A DNA stretch of 64,000 nt from Bathynomus jamesi (lineage: Eukaryota > Arthropoda > Malacostraca > Isopoda > Cirolanidae): contig JAJOZX010002577.1 of assembly GCA_023014485.1 (NCBI GenBank), positions 542,001-606,000 on the forward strand, given 5' to 3'. Below the pieces are notes generated by a model. It did no database searches and was not told the DNA's origin. It was given only the letters and a program-made list of their open reading frames with translations. Position numbers and translations under genes: made by a program. This document shows positions 11,819 through 22,093 of this stretch, one piece after another (position 1 is the stretch's first letter; each line of letters begins with the position of its first letter).

Positions 11819-12153
11819 GGTACCTATGTATTAACGGGGGGCCACCACATATTGATGATTGGTTAAGTTGTAATATTTTCGTTAGTTGAAAATTTCTAAT
11901 ACATCATATTTTTTAAATAGCAATATTTTTTTAAATATTTACAATGATTAATACAAGAGGCTTTCGTCGATCTCTACAATTAAATTTTCACCGCCGATTT
12001 TCTTAATTGACCGTGCTTTTAGAGCATCTACGCACACTTCTCTGAGCTATTTAAAAAATATGATGATTAGAAATTTTCAACTAACGAAAATATTACAACT
12101 TAACCTAACCAATCATCAATATGTGGTGGCCCCCCCGTTAATACATAAATACC
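11819..12153. mobile_element. Foldback MITE 2, in LINE copy B
   Basis: The ends are GGTACCTATGTATTAACGGG and an inverse with two mismatches. Flanks CATAGGCC (11811-11818) and CATAGACC (12154-12161) form an 8-bp target duplication with one mismatch; copy A reads straight through here. The arms contain GATTGGTTAAGTTGTAATAT and TTTCGTTAGTT, relating it to the MITEs at 7567 and 13177. No coding capacity. Confidence 0.8.
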
Positions 12154-13176
12154 CATAGACCCTCTAGTGGATGTTAACGGCGCTTTGGCTTCTGACGCTC
12201 AGGCGATGGCGAGTATTTTCAATAACTTTTTTGCGAGTTTTTACCGTAGAAGACGTAAATAATGTCCCGACGTGGACGATACCGTTCCATTTAGTAGCGA
12301 GACTATTTTGGATTAAATAACTTACGAGGGTGAGATTGCACATTATATCGATAGGCTAAAAGTTAGCAAGGCTCCAGGCCCTGACGCTTTTTATCCCAGA
12401 CACTTGAAAGATTTGAAAGACGCTATTGTAGGCCCCTTAACGAAGATTTTTAATCAGTCACTCGAAACGGGGATTATTCCTGAAGACTTCAAATTAGCTA
12501 ACGTCACGCCCATTTTTAAAAAAGGCGACAGCACAGTAGCTAGCAATTATAGGCCCATTAACTTAACGTCAATTGTCGGTAAACTTTTGGAATCTGTAGT
12601 TAGGGATCGTATCATCGATCACTTAGAAAGTAGAGATTTGATTAATAGTAGTCAGCATGGGTTTCAACGCCATAGACTTGTTTAACTAATTTGTTAGAAT
12701 TTTATAGCGAAATAGTGCGCGAATACGATAGGCATAGAGCGGCTGACGTTATTTATTTAGATTTTAAAAAGGCGTTCGATACAGTTCCGCACAGAAGATT
12801 AATTGCGAAGGTTAAAGCGCACGGTATACGCGGTGAGGTAGCTAACTGGTTAGAGGAATGGCTTCGTGCTAGGAGACAGAGGGTCGTTGTAATGGTAGTG
12901 AATCGGTGTGGTTGGATGTAGGTAGCAGTGTCCCACAGGGTTCAGTGTTAGGCCCATTGCTATTCGTAATTTACATTAACGACATAGATGTAGGATTGAC
13001 TAGTAACGTGTCAAAATTCGCGGACGATACTAAGAGGCGGTAAGGTTGTTAACGAGGACGATAGAAATAGGCTCCAAGACGATGTAAATAGGATTATGGA
13101 GTGGACGTATAAGTGGCAGATGCAATTTAACGTAGACAAATGTAAAGTTTTGCATATAGGTTCTCGTAACAATAAT

Positions 13177-13436
13177 GGTGCTCTTCCAATATGTGCTCTA
13201 CCGCGAAACTGTGATCTACCATATTCCAATACGTGCTCTACCGTGAAACTAGCCTTATAAGGCTAACTAACGAAAATATCATGACTTAACCTAACCAATC
13301 GTTAGGTCAACTATACGCCCTTGACGATTGGTTAGGTTAAGTCGTGATATTTTCGTTAGTTAGCCTGGAATATGGAATATTAGTTGGAATATGGTAGATC
13401 ACAGTTTCGCGGTAGAGCACATATTGGAAGAGTACC
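13177..13436. mobile_element. Foldback MITE 3, in LINE copy B, perfect 8-bp TSD
   Basis: Flanked by a perfect duplication ACAATAAT (13169-13176 and 13437-13444). The outer arms GGTGCTCTTCCAATATGTGC and inverse enclose an inner foldback (about 13248-13365) nearly identical to the core of the MITE at 7567-7769. This looks like one MITE core inside another. The 8-bp duplication points to a hAT transposase. Confidence 0.85.
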
Positions 13437-14102
13437 ACAATAATTACACGTACACGATGGATGATAGAGTTAGCGAGCGTTGACAAGGAAGTAGATTTAG
13501 GCGTACGCGTATCTAAGGATTTAAAAGTTAGGAACCAGAGCCTGGAGTCATGCGCAAAAGCTAATAGGATGTTAGGCTTCATAGCGCGTGATTTCGAATT
13601 TAAATCGAAGGATATTATATTGCCCCTTTACAAGTCCCTAGTCAGGCCTCATTTAGAATATGCCGCTCAGTTTTGGTGCCCGTATTTGCCTGAGAATATT
13701 GATAGGTTAGAAAGGGTTCAGCGTCGTGCCACGAAACTAATTCCGTCATTGCGCAACAAGCTTTATGAAGATAGGATTAAAGAGTTAGACTTGCATTCAC
13801 TTGAAACTAGGAGATTACGGGGGGAGCTTATTGAAGATTTCAAAATCGTTAATAACATCGATAACGTAAATTTCGACAAATTGTTCACTTTCGATAATAG
13901 CAATACTCGTAATAACGGATTTAAGTTACGTGACGTTTCATTACTAATATCGCTAAAAACTTCTTTACGTTTAAAGTAATTGATAAACGTAATAATCTTC
14001 CCGCGCCTGTCGTGAACTCTACCAGCGTTAATGTGTTTAAAAACCAACTAGATAGGCATTTTAAAAATATTAACGTTGTTTAAAATAAAAAAACACTTGA
14101 CA

Positions 14103-14234
14103 ACAGGAGCTCTGGGGGTGGTAATCGGGGATGAGTCTGTTGACGTCTAATGCCAGCGTGTGATATGCACAGGAGCTCTGGGGGTGGTAATCGGGGATGA
14201 GTCTGTTGACGTCTAATGCCAGCGTGTGATATGC
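14103..14234 (+). repeat. Two 66-bp tandem repeats in the 3' UTR of LINE copy B
   Basis: The unit ACAGGAGCTCTGGGGGTGG... occurs at 14103-14168 and again, identical as far as I can see, at 14169-14234. CAGC and a 22-base A run follow. Such 3' UTR duplications could affect recognition by the reverse transcriptase (inference). Confidence 0.9.
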
Positions 14235-14260
14235 CAGCAAAAAAAAAAAAAAAAAAAAAA

Positions 14261-14594
14261 CACGAACTTAGTTGTAGCTTGTTGAGTAAATTAACTCACT
14301 TTTTGTTATTCTTTATACTTTTTTTCTTCTCTCATTTGCATGTCTGTAGTTTGCATGGTATGACAGTGTTTGAGTTAAGAATGTGTTGCATGGTTTGTAA
14401 ACATTCTTATTTTACTTTTTTTCATCTTTCACCCCTTTCCTATTCTCTTCGACTATTTGTCCGACTTGTCGGCAGCGGCCAGCGGATGATGATGGTGAGC
14501 CTCTCTCTCTCTCTGAATGAATATTAACCCACGAATGATAGGTTTTGCTACTTACTTAACCCCTTATTCTCTTCTTTTAAACCCCATACTCTCT
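14261..14594. other. Short unassigned stretch
   Basis: T-rich, with a small CT microsatellite near 14500. I see no gene or known repeat. It separates LINE copy B from the minus-strand LINE C. Confidence 0.5.
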
Positions 14595-15840
14595 TCTTTC
14601 TCTCGGGCTAACCTTAGAGTGGATCTTAGGACCTTTGTTAGCCTTAGCTTCTGTAGATCTGTAGAATATATGCATCTAATCGATTTTTAAACATATTTAT
14701 AGTCGTGCTACTAATTACTTCTACCGGCAAACTATTCCAGCTATTTACTATTCTATGCGTAAAAAAGTTTTTGGCAACTGTTGTCTCGAACCTTTTACTA
14801 GTCAGCTAAGCTGACTAGTAGAAGGTTCGAGACAACACAACAACACACCCATTATTTCTAGTCCTATTATAATTGTGCTATTTTGAAAAAGCTCTCTATT
14901 TTTGTTATCGAACCCATTCATAATTTTAAAAACCTAGATTAGATCACCCCTCAGCCTCCTAGTCTCGAATGTAGTCAGTTTTAACTCCTTAAGCCTATCC
15001 TCGTACGACTTTGTCGATATACTTGCGCATATACGGATTCCAAAATTGGATGGCGTACTCCAAATTGGGTTTAACTAATGATTTATAAAGAGGAACAATA
15101 ATATCTCGCGATTTTCACTCAAAATTCCTAGCTATAAAACCTAGCACTCTGTTCGCCTTATTGACCGCTGCTGCACTTTCTTTCGCTACTTTCAAATCAC
15201 CAGTGACTATAACTCCGAAATCTTTTTCCTGATCTATGCTTGCCAACTCCTTCCCCAACTATATGCAAAATTACGGTTAAGCGAACCTATATGTAAAATT
15301 TTGCCCTTCTCGGCGATAAACCTCATTGGCTATGTGACCGACCAATCAACTATTTTATTCAGATCTTCCTGGATTTTACCTCTATCTTCGTCATTTATAG
15401 CCCTACCACCCAACTTCGTGTCATCCGCAAACTTGAGAAACTGTACTGACTAGGACGACATCTAAATCGTTAATATATATACAAGAAAAAGCAAGGTGTC
15501 CAATACAGAACCCTGAGGAACGCCACTCGCTACATTAGCCTAAGAAGACTCCGCTCCATCAACGACCACCCCCGTTTCCTACCTCGCAACCACTATTCTA
15601 TCCAATTTATTACTACACCCCTGATTCCATGAGCCTTATTTTTTTCAACGAGTCTTTTTGTGCGGTACGGTGTCAAACGCTTTTTGAAAATCTAAATACA
15701 CTACATCAACCGCCCGATGACTATCGTAAACTTCAACCACGGTTTGAAAAAATTCTAAAAGATTAGTTAAGCAAGATTTGTTTCGCCTAAAACCGTGCTG
15801 CGTACTTCTAATAAATGTATTTCTCACTGAACAGCGACCT
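14595..15840 (-). pseudogene. LINE C: 3' half of a CR1/L2-like reverse transcriptase
   Basis: Reading from 15840 down gives STQHGFRRNKSCLTNLLEF, VVYLDFQKAFDTVPH, SGVPQGSVLDTLLFLVYIND, a degraded ADD region, then KSYEDRLKELKL, TFETRRLRGDLI and, near 14700, FTHRIVNSWNSLPVEVISS. This is the RT palm, thumb and C-terminus of a LINE from the same broad group as copies A and B but a different family. It has many stops and lacks its 5' half. A 57-bp inverted duplication of coding sequence interrupts it at 14780-14836. Confidence 0.8.
14780..14836. repeat. Near-perfect 28-bp-arm palindrome inside LINE C
   Basis: GTTGTCTCGAACCTT...GTCAGCT is followed by one base and then its inverse with one mismatch, ending AAGGTTCGAGACAAC. 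The sequence would form a strong hairpin. It appears to be a local inverted duplication of LINE coding sequence. Confidence 0.85.
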
Positions 15841-15847
15841 TTCCGAC

Positions 15848-16022
15848 ACACACACACACACATATATATATATACATCAACGCCCAAGTCAACGTTATGA
15901 AAACTTAATGTCAGACGTTTCGGAAGTCAAACTTCCATCATCAGTGGTATGTTTAATTTGTACGCAGAACTATAGTCATTTAACTTCGGCTTATATATAT
16001 ATATATATATATACACACACCT
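15848..16022. repeat. CA and TA microsatellites flanking the hammerhead-like repeat
   Basis: (AC)n and (TA)n runs lie at about 15848-15880 and (TA)n/(AC)n at about 15993-16020. They bracket the short repeat that carries the hammerhead-like motif and abut LINE D. Confidence 0.85.
15902..15957 (-). ncRNA. Hammerhead-ribozyme-like motif (Penelope-associated type)
   Basis: On the minus strand the order is: upstream strand TTAAACATACCA, core CTGATGA (15944-15938), stem II GGAAG/CTTCC with loop TTTGA (15936-15922), core GAAA (15921-15918), palindromic ACGT (15918-15915) and cleavage-type GTC ending at 15914, then TGACATTAAG. All conserved core positions of a type I hammerhead are present. Stem I pairs only as CA/TG plus TTAA/TTAA around an internal loop. 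The ACGT stem III is too short for a monomer, as in the minimal hammerheads of Penelope-like elements that act as dimers. Activity is inferred, not shown. Confidence 0.6.
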
Positions 16023-16216
16023 GAAAGGATTTATGATTTATGGACGAAACAAGGGCGGACATCGCATGCCTCACAGAAACTCATCTTAAAGATTGCCAAG
16101 GAAATTGTGAAAACTGTGGACATTGTATTGATAAGAAAGAGATAAATATAGAGGGCTTCAATTTACTAAGAGCGGATAGAACGACGAGACGTAAAGGTGG
16201 CTGTGCTATATATGTA

Positions 16217-17604
16217 GAAGGGTGTCAGGAAATGATTCCCCCCCCCCCCCCCCCCGTACAGAAGAAACTGAAAGGAATAGAAAAAAACAGACAAAACCAC
16301 GCGAAAGAGCGTTTAATTTTGAATAAAAAACACTTGTTTTAATATCGGGTGTTGCCCCCATTTGCAGCTCTGACGGCCATTAATCGACGGGGGTATGATC
16401 CCAGAAGTGTCTCAAAGAGATCGTATCATGACTCATTTCTTCAAGGACTTCGTTGATCTTTGCAGTCATAATTTCTGTTGAATACCGATTCTGAATGGGT
16501 TGTTCCACCATTAAGGACTCCACCCGATCCTTCATGATGGATCCGACATGTTCACAGACATTAAGATCGGGAGAATTGCCAGGCCATTCATTATTTCCGA
16601 AAAAATCAATGTTATTGTCCTTAAGCAGCTGTTGAGTCGCAAGTGCTTTCATACGGGGGCTTTGTCGTGAAGAAAGGTTGCCTGTTCAACATCCAAAACA
16701 CACTCGGGGTCTTTCAAAAACGGAATTACATGTTGGGCTAAAATTACATTTCGAAAATAAGGCCCATCCCAACTGGTTCCTCTTGGTTTGATAACCCAGA
16801 TGAGCTTCCGAATAGAGAACATAATGAAAACACCCACACATGCTGGATTTTTTACTATTTCTCGATACTTCTGGTCGTCTGGGACTTCATCAGGAGTTGT
16901 TGCCCAAACCCGATCATTCTGAAAATTTGGTTTTCTCGAGACATAAACGAAGAATTCATCGCTGACAACCAAGTGAAGGAAATCGTCTTCCGTCCATTCC
17001 TCAAGATAATCACAAAACCATAGCCGATCTTCAATATTAAGATCACTCTTCCGTGGCTTAGCTATTTCATGCCAAGCACTCAAGCCTTGGCGAACTCGAA
17101 ATTGATGCACAAGTTGCCGATTGACTATCTTACCACGACGGATAAGTATCTCTTTCGCTACCTCAGAGCAGCTCTTCTTTCGGCGCCGTGATGCAGCAAG
17201 CACAATGTCTTTCGATTCTTGAGATAATTTCTCCGGTCTTCCTCCTCGAAATTCTGTTTCACAATCTTCAGGATTCTTATTCCAATTCCTTTTGACAAAG
17301 TCTTCTGATCTTTTTAATCTCTCAGCCACCCAGTGTCGAGTTATGAAAGTTGCACCAGCTTCCTTTGCTTCACGAAATGTGACAGCTCGAATGCGGTCAA
17401 GAACTCGCTTTTTCTCTGAATCGTTCAAAATAGATGATGCCATGGTTTCTGTGGGGAAAAAAATGGTAAGAATTAAAATCACAGGAATAGAATATAATGG
17501 TTTTTATTCAGATTTTAACGCTCTTTCAAGTGGTCTCGCCGGTTTTTATCTAACTCTTCTAGTTTTTGCTCTACAGGTGGGGGCAATCATTTCCTGACAT
17601 CCCG
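16217..17604 (-). mobile_element. Tc1/mariner element with 37-residue D-E spacing, TA target
   Basis: Inverted ends contain GTCAGGAAATGATT followed by a C-rich run and are flanked by TA (16215-16216 and 17605-17606). The left end holds an expanded C run (16238-16255) where the right end has only GGGGG. One transposase gene lies inside on the minus strand. LINE D frames lie on both sides. Confidence 0.8.
16380..17443 (-). pseudogene. Transposase of the 37-spacing Tc1/mariner element, one frameshift
   Basis: Two minus-strand segments (17443-16649 and 16652-16380) overlap by four bases and together make one protein of about 355 residues. The likely start is the ATG of MASSILNDSEK. The N-terminus is helix-turn-helix-like (FITRHWVAERLKRSEDFVK). 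The catalytic blocks are VVSDEFFVYVSRK (first Asp), TFLHDKAPV (second Asp) and NSPDLNVCEHVGSIM (Glu). I count 37 residues between the second Asp and the Glu, matching the DD37E group of IS630-Tc1-mariner. The single frameshift falls in a CCCCC run directly after HDKAPV. All three acidic residues are retained. It would cut and paste the element at TA sites if the frame were intact. Confidence 0.8.
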
Positions 17605-17875
17605 TACATTGTACAGGAAGGTCATATGACAGAGACGATAATAAGTAAATCAAACAGGTATGTGGAACTCCTAGCAGTGAAAATAGAAAAACTAAACGTG
17701 ATAGTAATAGTCATCTATAGACCTCCAAGCACCCCAACCGAAAAATTCTCGGAGGCCATTGATGACATCAGAAAGCTAATAAAGGCCATAAACCCTCCAT
17801 TCCCCAATATAACGATCTGCGGAGACTTTAACTTCCCATTTATAAAATACAAAAAGGTGGATAGGAATATATATA

Positions 17876-19143
17876 CAGGGGTTAGACAAAATAATATGAA
17901 CACCTTGATAAATGGCGGTTTTTATTCTTAATATGGAGTTGGTCCTCCTTTAGCGGCAATAACAGCTGCAATGCGTCGGGGAATTGATTCATACAGCTTT
18001 TGGACAGTGGCTAGAGGAATCCTGAGCCATTCTTCGAGCAAACCCTGCTCCAGTTCCTCCAAAGACGCCGGCGGTGGGAATCGGCTTCTGACCTGCTGCT
18101 CCAACTGACACCACAGATGCTCGATAATGTTAAGATCCGGGGATTGTGGAGGCCAATCCAAGCGTTCTACTTCACTAACATGCTCTTCAAACCAGTTTTT
18201 AACGAACCCAGCGGTGTGGATTGGTGCATTATCATCCTGGAAGACGGCGCCGCCATTGGGAAACAACGTTTGGACCATGGGATGGACCTGGTCAGCCAAT
18301 ATTGACAGATAGACCTGGGCGTTAACCCTACCATGCAGTACTACAGCTGGGCCAAGAGTATTCCACGATATTGCTGCCCAAACCATCACAGATCCGCCTC
18401 CATGCTTAACGGTTAGGGTCAGGCAGTCGGGGTCATAAGCATCTTTAGGCTGTCTCCAGACGTAAACTCGACCGGAACATGGAAATAGCGTAAAGGAGGA
18501 TTCGTTGGAGTAGACTACATTCTTCCACCGGTCCATTGACCAATTCTTATGGTCATTACACCATTTTCTGCGCCGCTCAATGTTGATGTGCGAAAGGAAG
18601 GGTTTGGCAATTGCAGCCCTCCCATGGTATCCAGCTCCATGGAGCTCGCGACGTACAGTTCTGGTCGATACCGGGCTTGCAAGATGCTGGTTAAGCTCTG
18701 CAGTCACTTTTGGAGCTGTGGTCTTATGGTTCTTTGTCACAATGCGCTTCAGCACCCGGCGGTCTCGATCACACAACTTCTTCTTGCGTCCACTATTGCA
18801 TTTGTCGGTGCTTGTCTTTCCATGGTTTTGGTATGCAGACATGACCATAGAGACAGTTCCTCTGGATACATTGAACATCTGAGCGGTTTTCGTCACCGAT
18901 GCACCAGCCATCCGCGCTCCGACAATTTGCCCTCTTTGGAAGTCTGACAGGTCTTTCATAACTGCTAATTCATAATTCACTCAGATCTGTAAAAACAACG
19001 TGAGGGTTATAACATGACGTATACACTCTGTTACGCATTTAAATAGGTTTGCCAGTCATTTGACCGTTTACTTTGTGTCTGAGCAGTCCGTAAAGATAAC
19101 CGGTGAAATCGGCGGGTGTTCATATTATTTTGTCTAACCCCTG
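17876..19143 (-). mobile_element. Tc1-like element with 36-residue D-E spacing and perfect TIRs
   Basis: Ends CAGGGGTTAGACAAAATAAT and inverse are perfect over at least 29 bp and are flanked by TA (17874-17875 and 19144-19145). Length is 1268 bp with one full-length gene. It lies inside the endonuclease region of LINE D and is therefore younger than that LINE. Confidence 0.9.
17928..18980 (-). CDS. Tc1-like transposase, full length, first catalytic Asp replaced by Asn
   Basis: An uninterrupted 350-residue frame. Residues about 10-60 form a helix-turn-helix (RGQIVGARMAGASVTKTAQMF); GRKKKL near residue 65 is a basic, NLS-like linker; a second helix-turn-helix (about 75-120) completes the bipartite DNA-binding region. 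The catalytic domain has VVYSNESSF where Tc1 enzymes have SDES, so the first catalytic Asp is Asn. QDDNAPIHTA carries the second Asp and SPDLNIIEHLW the Glu, with 36 residues between them. Length and domain order are normal for the family. The start at MNYELAVMKDL may be one of two; the internal MKDLSDF is equally plausible. The frame is intact but the protein is probably catalytically dead because of the Asn. Confidence 0.9.
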   Translation of the reverse strand: MNYELAVMKDLSDFQRGQIVGARMAGASVTKTAQMFNVSRGTVSMVMSAYQNHGKTSTDKCNSGRKKKLCDRDRRVLKRIVTKNHKTTAPKVTAELNQHLASPVSTRTVRRELHGAGYHGRAAIAKPFLSHINIERRRKWCNDHKNWSMDRWKNVVYSNESSFTLFPCSGRVYVWRQPKDAYDPDCLTLTVKHGGGSVMVWAAISWNTLGPAVVLHGRVNAQVYLSILADQVHPMVQTLFPNGGAVFQDDNAPIHTAGFVKNWFEEHVSEVERLDWPPQSPDLNIIEHLWCQLEQQVRSRFPPPASLEELEQGLLEEWLRIPLATVQKLYESIPRRIAAVIAAKGGPTPY

Positions 19144-22093
19144 TATATTCACCAGGACAAGGGGAGCACAAGAGAAGACCAGGAGCAAGCAAAAATGTTG
19201 ATGCCTCTCACAAATGAGTTTATGCTGACACAGGAGATAACAGAAAATACCAGAAAAAATAACTGCCTGGATCTGGTATTCACGAATAACACGAACTTGA
19301 TTGCTGATATAAAAATAACCCCAACCATTATCTCAGACAACAACTTAATCAAGATATCAACAAATATGACGACAGCATTAAAAGACAATACACATATTGA
19401 GGAAAGAAGTAAATTCGGGGCCTTTAACTTGAACTCCAAGACTATAAATTGGGAAGCAATCAGATCGCACGTGGCCCAAATAGAATGGAGAACAATTTTC
19501 GAGAAAAAAACAACTGAAGAAATGCTAACAACCTTGGAAGAAAAAACGCTGAGAATTTTAGAAAAATATGCTTCGAAATCACAGCCAAAAGGAAAGAGGA
19601 GCTGGCTAGAAGCAAAAGAGAAGACTTTTCCACAAAAGAAAGAGTGGAGGCGAAGTTAGGCAACTGCGGAGATAATGACAGGAAAGCAATAAAAGAAAAA
19701 CTGGAGGGTATCGACAGGGAAATACAAGCCCTGATTAATGACCATACAGAGAGGGAAGAGGAAAAGGCGGTAGAAGCAATAAAGGAAAATCCAAAATACT
19801 TCTATAGCTATGCGAAAAGGAAAACAAAAACGCGCGCCGCTATTGGGCCCTTAAGGACGAGAAATAATGAACTAACCGACGATCCAAAAGAAATATCTGA
19901 TACATTGAGAGCTCAATATGAATCAGTTTTCTGTACCCCAAAAAGTGACAAAGCGATACCTGACATAAATGCATTCTTTGAAGAGGAATTGCAAGGAGAG
20001 TATATAACAGACTTTGATTTTACACTAGAAGATGTAGCGAGAGCTATAGGACAAATGAAACCACATTCAGCTGCAGGTCCGGACAATTGGAAAGTATTAT
20101 TGATTAAAAACTGTAAAAATGGAATACCTACACCTTTATACTGGATATGGAGAAGATCCCTAGACACTGGGGAAATACCGAGCATCTTGAAAAGAGCAAA
20201 CATTGTCCCTATATAAAGGAGGGAACAGATCTCAAGCAAAGAACTATAGACCTGTGTCATTGACGTCCCACCTCACCAAAGTATTTGAAAGAATAGTTAG
20301 AGAAATTTGACTTCCTGGAGACACGGGAAAGATTCAACGAAAATCAGCATGGATTCCGATCAGGTAGATCATGTCTATCACAACTAATATCCTAGATGCA
20401 TTGGAAGGCAATGACAACTACGATGTTATATACACAGATTTTGCTAAAGCTTTCGACAAATGTGACCATGGTATTCAACTCTGAAGGAAAATATATGGGA
20501 ATAACAGGCAAAGTGGGAAAATGGATCTACAACTTCCTCAGAGAACGTCTGCAGGTCGTCAAAATTCAAGGTATATCATCATCAGAATCGGAAGTACGCA
20601 GCTCAATACCACAAGGGACAGTACTGGCCCCACTCCTGTTCATTATCATGCTAACAGACATAGACAGCGGAGTAAACAGCAACAGTATAGTAACATCCTT
20701 TGCAGACGATACAAAGATCAGCAGAAAAATCAGCGATGTACATGACGTGGAGGCCTTGCAGAGGGACACGAACAAAATATACAAATGGTCAGAAGACAAC
20801 ATGTCATTTAACACCGAGAAATTTCAGCTCTTGAGATATGGTAGAAAAGAGGAACTTAAACAGACTGCATATTATGCTCCAGATAGACAGGAAATTCAGA
20901 GAAGCATGAAAGCGATCGATCTCGGGATAATAATGACAGATGATGCGAAATTTGAAACACAAAATCAGATGGCGATAAATAAAGCAAAAAGAGTCGCCGG
21001 ACAGGTACTAAGAATGTTCAAGAGAAGGGACAGGACAGTAATGATTCCCCTGCTAAAAACACTGATTATACCAAAACTTGAATACTGTTCAGTTTTGACG
21101 TCCCCATATAAAAAGGAAGAAACTAATAAACTAGAAGAAACGCAAAGGCATTTCACAGCCAAGATTGATGGTTGCAAAGAACTCAACTACTGGGAAAGAC
21201 TACGTAAACTAAATCTGTACTCCCTGGAAAGAAGAAGAGAGGGGTACACCATAATCTACATATGGAAAATGATCGAAAAACTGGTACCAAACCTAAAACT
21301 AAACCCAATTACCATTGAAACAACACTGGAAAATAGGAAAGGCAGAATGTGTAGTGTTTCCAAATTAAAGGCCCGACAAGGGACCTCCTCAACTCTGAAG
21401 GAAAATAGCTTGGTTGTCAGGGGACCAAGACTTTTCAACCAGCTTCCAAAGGACCTCAGAAACGTAACGGGGATCAAAGTTGAAGTCTTCAAGAGAAGAC
21501 GGGATGCCTGGCTCAGGACGGTACCAGATGAGCCGGGCGTGCCTGGCTATGTACGGTGGAGAGTGCAAGAAAGCAACTCGCTCCTCCACCAACCCAGACC
21601 TAGAGGCGGGGCCACCAGCTTGACCTCCGTGTGAAGAGAGACCAACGCACGAAACAACATAAGGTTCATAAAGTATATACAGTACTGTGCAAAAGTCAGA
21701 GACCACTGTCGATCTGATAACTATTAGATAATCTGTTGTATGAAAATTGGTTTAGATACTAAAATACATATTAACTAGAACCTCTGGTTCATATTAACGT
21801 ATAACTAAGTTATTACTTAAGTGTATAAAGTTGTATAAGCTGGATGACCCTCTAGTCTGCATAAATTGGACTTGAGGGTTAATTCATTAAATTACTTATA
21901 ACGCGCGTGTTTAAAGATCTAGCGAACTATTACTGATGGATCTGCAGTAAATGCTCCTAAGCTATTGTTATATCAATACTTACAATTAAAAGTATTGACA
22001 TATTCACTTAAATTCTGCAAAACAAATTTATCCAAAACGTTTCTCATTATAATCCTAATTCATGCTGTTTCTTTTCTTTCACAGGCTTAAGAA

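Larger units (their letters stand above)
10715..14083 (+). pseudogene. ORF2 of LINE copy B: AP-endonuclease plus reverse transcriptase, broken
   Basis: The endonuclease lies at 10715-11456 with VVYRPPVQPLDTDTRFYS, IIVGDFNCPNVNYE, LDLVMTN and GCSDHQI. A linker segment is at 11419-11778. The RT runs 12404-12921 and onward with VTPIFKKGD, NYRPINLTS, YLDFKKAFDTVPH and, after a frameshift, VPQGSVLGPLLF and FADDTK at about 13013-13030. The thumb and C-terminus are at 13461-14083 (PLYKSLVRPHLEYAAQFW, ending in FKNINVV). It is closely similar to copy A but has its own stops and two MITE insertions. Its C-terminal segment beyond position 13880 has no counterpart in copy A, which is truncated there. 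Confidence 0.85.
10199..14260 (+). mobile_element. LINE copy B (CR1/L2-like), near full length with poly(A) tail
   Basis: It begins directly where copy A stops and has, in order, an ORF1 remnant (10220-10655), ORF2 (10715-14083), a 3' UTR with two 66-bp tandem repeats (14103-14234) and 22 A residues (14239-14260). It is interrupted by two MITEs (11819-12153 and 13177-13436), both with 8-bp target duplications. An AATAAA lies near 14085. It extends further 5' than copy A. Confidence 0.85.
16040..21634 (+). pseudogene. ORF2 of LINE D: endonuclease plus reverse transcriptase, broken
   Basis: The endonuclease begins with IACLTETHLKD (16040 on), continues after the first insertion with VIVIYRPPSTP and ITICGDFNFPF (17607-17870), and after the second with LDLVFTNNTN (19195 on). 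The linker and RT entry are at 19644-20216 (GPDNWKVLLIKN). Then frame-shifted pieces give NYRPVSLTSHL, QHGFRSGRS and TDFAKAFDKCDH. The segment 20396-21634 has IPQGTVLAPLLFI, the catalytic FADDTKISRK and a long C-terminal region ending DAWLRTVPDEPGVPGYVRWRV. That C-terminus is shared with LINE E. Frameshifts at about 20216-20470 and stops make it inactive. Confidence 0.85.
16024..21677 (+). mobile_element. LINE D (CR1/L2-like), 5'-truncated, split by two Tc1/mariner elements
   Basis: LINE sequence is found at 16024-16216, 17607-17875 and 19146-21677, interrupted by DNA elements at 16217-17604 and 17876-19143. The protein reading resumes across both insertions. The 5' end begins inside the endonuclease domain. 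The 3' end abuts the palindromic Tc1 derivative at 21680. A second copy of the same family (LINE E) lies on the minus strand at 23757-24865. Confidence 0.85.

Noticed and set aside
14103..14234. CRISPR array
   Set aside because: Only two directly adjacent 66-bp units without spacers, in a eukaryotic LINE 3' UTR.
15815..16024. 69-codon frame with YIYIY runs
   Set aside because: Encoded by TA microsatellites and the hammerhead-like repeat; not a gene.
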